From Moniliella sp. 'wahieum' (lineage: Eukaryota; Basidiomycota; Moniliellomycetes; Moniliellales; Moniliellaceae), in assembly GCA_003971905.1 (NCBI GenBank), contig RSEE01000019.1, positions 620,001-684,000 on the forward strand: DNA of 64,000 bases. Direction: 5' to 3'. Positions within the stretch are counted from its first letter, which is position 1. Each line of letters opens with the position of its first letter. Below the pieces are notes generated by a model, which was not told the DNA's origin, made no database searches, and saw only the letters and a program-made list of their open reading frames with translations. Both the position numbers and the translations under genes were made by a program. Positions 58,001 through 64,000 of the stretch are shown here, in pieces.

Positions 58001-60692
58001 ATCCATGCGTCGGAGCCGGTGGCCATCTTTCTCCAGTCCGTCCTTCGAGGCGCTCGGGTGCGCAGTGCTTGGCGCGCACGCGAGCGGTTTTGGCGCCAGC
58101 ACTGGAAGGACATTGTCACGGTCCAGTCCATCTGGCGCACCAAACAACAAGGTGCGCTCTATCGCGCCCTGGTCCGTGGCACTTCGGTTCCGGTAGAAGT
58201 GGTCCGGGCGTTTGCCCACTTGCTCAGCGATTCGGATGCCGACTGGGCCGACGAGATTGAGGTGGGACGGTTGCGCCGTCTGGTTGTCCGCTCGCTTCGG
58301 GACCTGAGTACTCATGAGCACGATTTGGCCGAGCTCGACCGCAAGATTGCGCTGCTCGTCAAGAATGTGATTGGCATTGAGGAGTTGGTGCGGCTCAAGA
58401 ACGAACGGGGGCTTCTTGGCACCGGCTCTGGCACTATGGCCTTAACCTCGCTCTCCTCCCGTACGGTCACCGTTGGCGATCCCTTTGCAGAGAAGCAGGC
58501 CGGCCACGCTCTCGATCGCGCCGGGCAGGCCAAGCTCGAGCTCTACCAGACTCTTTTCTTCCTTTGCAAACCCGTCCAGGGTACCTGGCTCGGCTGTATG
58601 TGGGGCTGGACCAACTGAGTCTATCCGATCACGAGACCAAGCAAGTGGAGAAGGCCATTCTCACCCTCTTTGGGTACGGCCAAGATGATCGTGAAGAGTT
58701 CTTGCTTCTCAAGCTGGTGGACGAATGTGTGCGGCAAGAACTGCTCTGTCCCTCTCGCCTCAGGACTTGCTCAGCGGCCGAAAACGGTTTACCAAGCTGG
58801 TGGCCCAACAGTATTCTGATCGTTCGCATGTCGCCTCGTCGGGAGATGCGCAGCGGATCCGTCCAGAGCTGGTGGCCCCCCCATTGTGGCGATGCTGAAC
58901 GATGTGAACTTGGACCTGGAGACCAACCCCAAGAGCATTTGGACCAGCATGCATCCGGGCAATGGCCGTCGAACAACGTTCAAGAAATCCTTCTTGATCC
59001 TCAAACTCGTACCACCTACATCCACCGCCTCCAAGCGCTCCATGCCACCACCGACTCGTTTGTCAGCGCCATCACGAGTCGCCCGCGGCGCTTGCCGTAT
59101 GGTCTGCGTTACACGGCGCGCACCATCCTTCGTGCGGCAGAAAGCCAGTTCCCAGAGCAAAACTCGGACGACTTGGCACGCTTGGTGGGGCATATGGTCT
59201 ACTACCGCTACTTCCGTCCGGTCATCATTGCGCCCGAGGAGCATGGCGTGCTCGAGGACGGGGTGGTGCTCGACCCCAAGCAACGCGCTCTGCTGAGCCG
59301 GGTGGACCGAATGATCTCCGACATTGCGCACGGCAAAGTGTATGGCGCGATGGAGGACGAGGACCTGAGGGACGGCCACTTGGCGCCGCTCAATGAGTTT
59401 ATGAGGGATGCTACGCGTCGGTTCACGGACTGGATCCTGGCCTTGATTGATGTGCCGGATTTGGAAATTCACTTTGCCACGGTGGATGCACTGGATGCGA
59501 CGGGCCAGCTGTCGCGCGCGATTGATATCTCGCCGGGGGAGGTGTACGCATTCCATGCGCTCCTGCTCCGCGAGCTGGCCGTGGTAGCACCCGAACCGAA
59601 CGACATTGTGAGGGAACTCCTGCAGAAGCTGGGCCCCGCCCCTGTCGCTCCATCACCCAACGAAGTGGCCTTGGTAGCCGCAAGAAACCAAGAAGTCACC
59701 CTCGAGTTGATCCCCCATGGCTTGCCCGACCCCGAGGCAGAGGGCCGTGCGCTGTGGGTTGAGACCAAACGGTTGGTGCTGAATGTGCTGCGGGTCCAAA
59801 CGGGCCCGGATCTGTATACGGTTTTGCTAGAGGAAGTGACGGATGCCGACGAGCGCGCTTGGATGGCCGTGGCCGAGGCTGAACGCGTAGCAGAGCAACG
59901 AAATGCGCTGGTCAGCCGCCGTGGTGATCGACCCCTCCCCGCTCAATTGCGTGCCCAGCATCACCCGTCCGAGTTGCCGCTGGAAGATTTGCGGCAGATG
60001 GCCTTTGTGGACGTCAAGGCGCATACGCTCCAGCGGGTACTGGACCTGGAGCGGTCGGGCAAGGTGACTCGTGCCAACGGGTTCCAGGACTTGTTGGACG
60101 CGTTGGCCCACGACATTCGGCTCAAGAATACGATGCGCACCCACCGCAAGGCCCAGATGAAGGCCATGTCGGATTCGTTGCGCGACCTGGCGCAGCGCAA
60201 GACACAGATTGACGACCGCATCCGGTCGTACCACTCTGTCATTGAGCAGTCCATTGCCGAGACGCACAAGAAAGGGTCCAAGAAGCGTGGGTTGCGGTTG
60301 AAGGACAAGTTGTCTTGGTCGTCCCAAGCCAAGCACATGCGTCAGCTCGATCGGCAGGCAAATTGCCCGCCTTTGGATCCTTCTTGTTCTCTTCCTTCAA
60401 GTTGGAACAGCGCGGCGTTCTGCTCTCGGTCGAAACGGGTCAAACGTTGGACTTTACCATTGACTCGAACCGGCCTGGCGTCTTCACCATCTCGGCGCTC
60501 GTCCCGGCTTCCTCTTCCAGTCCGGGCGGCCCACCCTTGCCCCCGTTGGCAGAGGAGGAGATCACCCTCGAACGACTTTTGGAGTTGCAGTGGAACCACG
60601 AGTCGTCGATTCTCCTCCTCAATGGCCTGGCTCGCTTCAACACGGACAAACTGATCGAACTCATCAATCGCAAGTTTTATGCCTCGAGCTAG
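55055..60692 (+). CDS. IQG1: IQGAP-family cytokinesis scaffold
   Basis: Organises the actomyosin ring and polarity cues; binds actin, calmodulin/myosin light chain and Rho-type GTPases. It starts MSTPPRASAQPPAASG, with a long disordered Ser/Pro region. A calponin-homology domain lies at about 55850-56330 (WMDKQRHLLKAYEYLCHCGE, RNGVVLARLAREFAPQ, HTDNINYFFSAIKAV). Intron 56242-56308 is clear. Next come a highly repetitive Glu/Ala/Arg helix with EAERIAR units (56640-56980), at least nine degenerate IQ motifs to about 58150 (VVQCQAIARGALIRPKVQ, QAAARGTLARRAVQ, AHARGALARSSV), and a RasGAP-related domain (about 58180-59450; LFGYGQDDREEFLLLKL, LARLVGHMVYYRYFRPVIIA). The C-terminal RGC domain ends NTDKLIELINRKFYASS at 60692. 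Length near 1,850 residues is normal. Frame changes occur near 55730, 57890, 58590, 58880 and 60350. Confidence 0.95.
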
Positions 60693-62511
60693 TTTCGCTT
60701 TTCTCTCTCTCTCTCTCTCTCTCCCCCTCTCCCTCTCTCCCTTCCCCTCCTCCACCCCGTTCCGCTTCGTTCTTCTCGCGCTACATCTACCTTTTATGTC
60801 CATTGTCCATGCTACGGATATGGTTTCTGTCTCCCTTCGTATCCGCTTCGTTTCTTCCCCCCCTCTGTTCAACTCCTCTTGGTTTGTTTTCTTCTGTTCA
60901 AAGAAGCCCTATGTGGGCACCCGTGCCCCCCCTCCCCCCTTGTACCCACGACTATACTATTAGCGTGAATCATCCCCCCGTCCTTGTTGGTCGTAAACTC
61001 TGCGCCTATTTTGAAGATGGCAAGGCCAACCGCCAAACGGTCCGCATCCAGTGTTGAGTATGACTGCCGAGAAGGAAATTGATCTACGAGACGGATCGTT
61101 CTGGTGGCCATTATCGATTATCAATTCTTTAACCAAATTGAACATCCTGCCATGGCCACGGCCGCCGAGTAGTACACGGCAGAATACGATGGCGTCGTGC
61201 ATGCCAACACTCTACTACGTCAAAAGGTCATCCAGTCATCTCCTGGTTGAGTTTGCAGGTACCTACTTTGGGTGTCGATGGTATCGTTCAGGCTGCATGG
61301 AATGGAGGGGGGAGTAGAAGTAACCACACGGTGTACAATGCATGATATCGATAAAGCTACCGATAAGAGAGAGACGAGGGGCTCAACATTCAAGATTAGT
61401 CAGCTTCAAGGAAGATCTAGAACAGAGTGACTACTACTACAGTAGGTACTTAGTAATTAGTACGTGTGACATCTGAGACCCGTCACAGAGTTTTTGGTGC
61501 CGCCAACAAAGAGGACAAGCCTACCCATTGTAGTACTACGGCAATAAAAGCCCGTCGTCCAGCTCGCCTCTGTCCGCCCACTGACGAATTGGGAAGCCCC
61601 GGAAAGCTGAAGATCCGCTACACAATGCGCCGGCAGCACGATGGTCCGAACAAAGGGGGGGGGGTTTATTACGTGCTGGCCGTTGCGTGGCTGGTGCTGT
61701 TCACAGGCAGATGGACGCCATGAATGGGAATGGAGGGGCTGGAACTTGAGTCGATCGTCGATCGTCGATTGGCGATGTGATGTGGTGTGTGTGATGAGGA
61801 GGGAAGGAGGGCCGGAGGGCAGTGTTGCGTAGGGCGTGTGCGTGACATGATGAGGGATGTGCGAGGGACACGGGACATGGAACGGCCAGGCAGCCCCAGT
61901 GACTAGCGCTGAGCCTCAGCGCTGACTGCGCTGACTAGTGGCCGCACAGCGCAGAGACGCTGCCCCGGCTGAGCTCAGCAACGAGCAGCAGAACGCAAAA
62001 CCTCGCATCAGCCGTCGCCGCAGCCTCCACCGGTGATTCATCGCCGATCGCCTGCTGGTGCAGAGCTGCCGTGCCGCTCGCCGGAAAAAAGAGGAGGGCA
62101 CTGCGCCAGCCTGGCAGTAGTGGGCCCTGCACGGCCGGACAACACAGGCGCCATGCTGTTCTTCCTCCCGCCGAGCCGAATAGCCCATCCGCACAGGGGC
62201 AGTCTACGGCAGCTGAGTGCGACAACAGGGACGACTGCCCCTCTGCCCGCGCGGCTTCTTTCTGCGGGCCAGGCGGCCGGCGTGGCTGAGCGCTGACATG
62301 CTGGACTTGGGATAGCACGCGTCGGTCGTCAGTACTCAGTAGCTGGGTGGAGCCTGAGACCTGCCTGACTAGTGTGACTGGCGTGCGGGAGCTGCCCCGA
62401 CGCAAACGCACGGGGTGCCCTCCGTCTTTTCCCTTCCATCACCACCACCACCTCCCATCACCCCCTCCACCACCCCCTCCACCACCCCCTCCTCCTCGTC
62501 CTCCCTCTCCC
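60693..62511. other. Intergenic IQG1-KRE6
   Basis: 1.8 kb without a supported gene. It opens with a CT run (60702-60722), contains the palindrome at 61905-61923, and ends with CACCAC/CTCCAC-rich DNA just upstream of KRE6. Frames inside show no domain. Confidence 0.5.
61905..61923. repeat. Near-perfect palindrome AGCGCTGAG-C-CTCAGCGCT
   Basis: Two 9-base arms around a single C, bracketed by GACTAG on both sides. Its core matches the inverted repeat upstream of EDE1 (15297-15326). Confidence 0.6.
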
Positions 62512-64000
62512 ATGTCGCATGCGCCAGCACCAGAGGCGTACGACGAGGGCTCGTACGACCCTTATGCCCACACTCTCTACGCAGACCATCCCCCCCCCGC
62601 CAGCCATGCCGCCTCTTTCTCCGCCTCCAGCACCCCGCTCGACGCCCTGCAGCAGGTGCGGCTGCAGCAGCTGCATACCCGCAAGCGTTCTGGCTGGATC
62701 GCCGATGCCGACATCGCCTCTCCCATTATGGGCTTCGAAACGTTGCGCGACCAAAAGGACGGCTCAGAGTCACCCCCCGAAAAGTGGGCAGATGGCCTGG
62801 TTACCCTCCCTCGCAGACCGACTTGTCCAAAAAGGGCGTCAGCCCCGATGTTTCCACCTCCCTCCTATTCTCCCTCTCATTCCTATGGCGGTGTCTTCCT
62901 TTCTCCGGGGCAATCCGTCTCTGGGTTGGGCATCCAGACAAATGCCTTGCCTGGTGCATCATCCAGCTGTCCAGCCCGTCGAGTGCAACCTGTGTTTCTT
63001 CCCCCTTCAAGGAAGGAGCCAGCGTGTTCGGATCTGCGTCACGGTACGGGATGGTAGACCCCAACATGCAAAACAACGCGCTCCTTTACAATGATCTCGC
63101 CGACCTGGATGATGACCTGCACCGCCTTGGCCCGGACGATGCCAAATATGCCAACAAGAACAAAGGGATCAGTGCTCGTGGTGTGGTCAACCTTGGCACC
63201 CTGATCGTCCTGATCCTTGGGTTACTGATGCTGTTTGCTGGCTACCCGATTCTTACCGCCTTCTCCACCAAGCACGACTCGCTGGGTGCCTATGGCCTAG
63301 GCGGGACCAACGGTTCAGGCCAAGTGTCCAGCATTCCGGGCGTCGCACCACCTTGATCGACCCCGACACGCCCCAGGAAGCCTACACTCGCCCCGCCGCC
63401 TTCGGCTCGGGCACGATGAACCTCGTCTTTTCGGACGAGTTCAACACCCCCGGCCGCAGCTTTACCCGGGCGATGATGCGTTTTGGGAAGCCGTGGACCT
63501 GCACTATTGGGCTACCAACAACTATGAATGGTACGACCCAGCGGCAGTTACCACGGCCAATGGTGCGCTGCAGCTGACGCTGAGCCAGCACCCGGAGCAC
63601 AACCTCAACTTCCGCGGCGGCATGATTCAAACGTGGAACAAGTTTTGCTTTACGGGTGGCGTGTTGGTCGTCAGTGTTCGTCTGCCGGGTAAGGCTAAGG
63701 TGGCTGGTCTCTGGCCTGCAGTGTGGCTTATGGGCAATCTGGGCCGCGCTGGTTACGGTGCGACCCTCGAGGGCACGTGGCCCTACAGCTACGTACGACG
63801 CGTGCGATGTGGGTACCTTGCCCAACCAGACCGACCCAGTGACGATGCTACCCGACACAACCGAGCTTGGAAATTGCGGTTTCAACCAAAAACACTTTAC
63901 CAAGTCGCTCTCTTTCCTCCCTGGCCAGCGTCTGTCAGCATGTACCTGCCCTGGCGATGACCATCCGGGACCGCAGTTCCCCAACGGATCCTATGCGGGC
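62512..64000 (+). CDS. KRE6: Kre6/Skn1-family beta-1,6-glucan synthesis protein, cut by right edge
   Basis: Type II membrane protein with a GH16-related lumenal domain, needed for beta-1,6-glucan of the fungal cell wall. It starts MSHAPAPEAYDEGSYDPY at 62512 with a disordered cytosolic tail, frame changes in the 62800-63040 stretch, then ALLYNDLADLDDDLHRLGPD and the membrane helix ARGVVNLGTLIVLILGLLML/FAGYPIL at about 63180-63260. The lumenal GH16 part begins MNLVFSDEFNTPGRSFT and continues VDLHYWATNNYEWYDPAAVT, NFRGGMIQTWNKFCFTGGVL and GLWPAVWLMGNLGRAGYGAT, ending at the window edge. The catalytic-site region lies beyond it or in the last bases. Frame changes lie near 63355, 63480 and 63800. 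Confidence 0.93.

Noticed and set aside
1-64000. tRNA, rRNA, riboswitch or CRISPR loci
   Set aside because: No full tRNA cloverleaf, rRNA segment or regular spaced repeat array was found; the B-box-like strings at about 787 and 49342 lack the rest of a tRNA.

Overview
The window comes from the nuclear genome of a fungus, most likely a basidiomycete. The evidence is the gene set: fungal PKC1 with HR1-C2-C1-kinase order, Rim101/PacC, Ert1-type Zn2Cys6 factor, Bud6, Ede1, IQGAP and Kre6. Introns are few and short, about 55-125 nt, with GTACGT-like donors, CTGAC/CTAAC branch sites and CAG/TAG acceptors. Intergenic DNA is GC-rich, and Ty1/copia relics are present. Few introns per gene would fit a lineage such as Ustilaginomycotina, but this is inference; no rRNA or species marker is present.

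Layout. The left edge (0-3.6 kb) holds the end of an unrecognised minus-strand gene and a diverged dispersed repeat. From 3.6 to 16.7 kb lies a run of minus-strand genes: PKC1 (cell-wall integrity kinase), RIM101 (alkaline pH factor), EDE1 (endocytic scaffold) and NOP1 (fibrillarin). From 16.9 to 24.1 kb the plus strand carries TUB4 (gamma-tubulin), RPN3 (proteasome lid), an EMP24-type p24 protein and IPP1 (pyrophosphatase). From 24.6 to 28.7 kb the minus strand carries MRPL32, an F-box/WD40 gene and COQ3. Next come a NADP-isocitrate dehydrogenase with a peroxisomal-type C-terminus (+), BUD6 (+), NOP2 (-), an OPA3-family gene (+) and an Ert1-like PAS/Zn2Cys6 factor (-). From 42 to 50.4 kb there is a gene-poor island with two decayed Ty1/copia relics facing each other and the second copy of the dispersed repeat. 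The right side holds NAA35/MAK10 (-), mitochondrial RSM19 (-), IQG1 (+) and the start of a KRE6/SKN1 gene (+), cut by the window end.

Functional themes. Polarity, cytokinesis and the cell wall (PKC1, BUD6, IQG1, EDE1, KRE6, TUB4) sit beside mitochondrial functions (MRPL32, RSM19, COQ3, OPA3) and nucleolar rRNA methylation (NOP1, NOP2). These are housekeeping genes, not a metabolic cluster. No new multi-gene system was found.

A strong technical signal runs through the window. Nearly every conserved gene is split between reading frames by single-base gains or losses, mostly in C or G runs. Because this hits essential genes such as gamma-tubulin, fibrillarin and PKC1, I read it as uncorrected long-read indel error, not gene decay. 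Coordinates below therefore span several frames. Residue positions are approximate.
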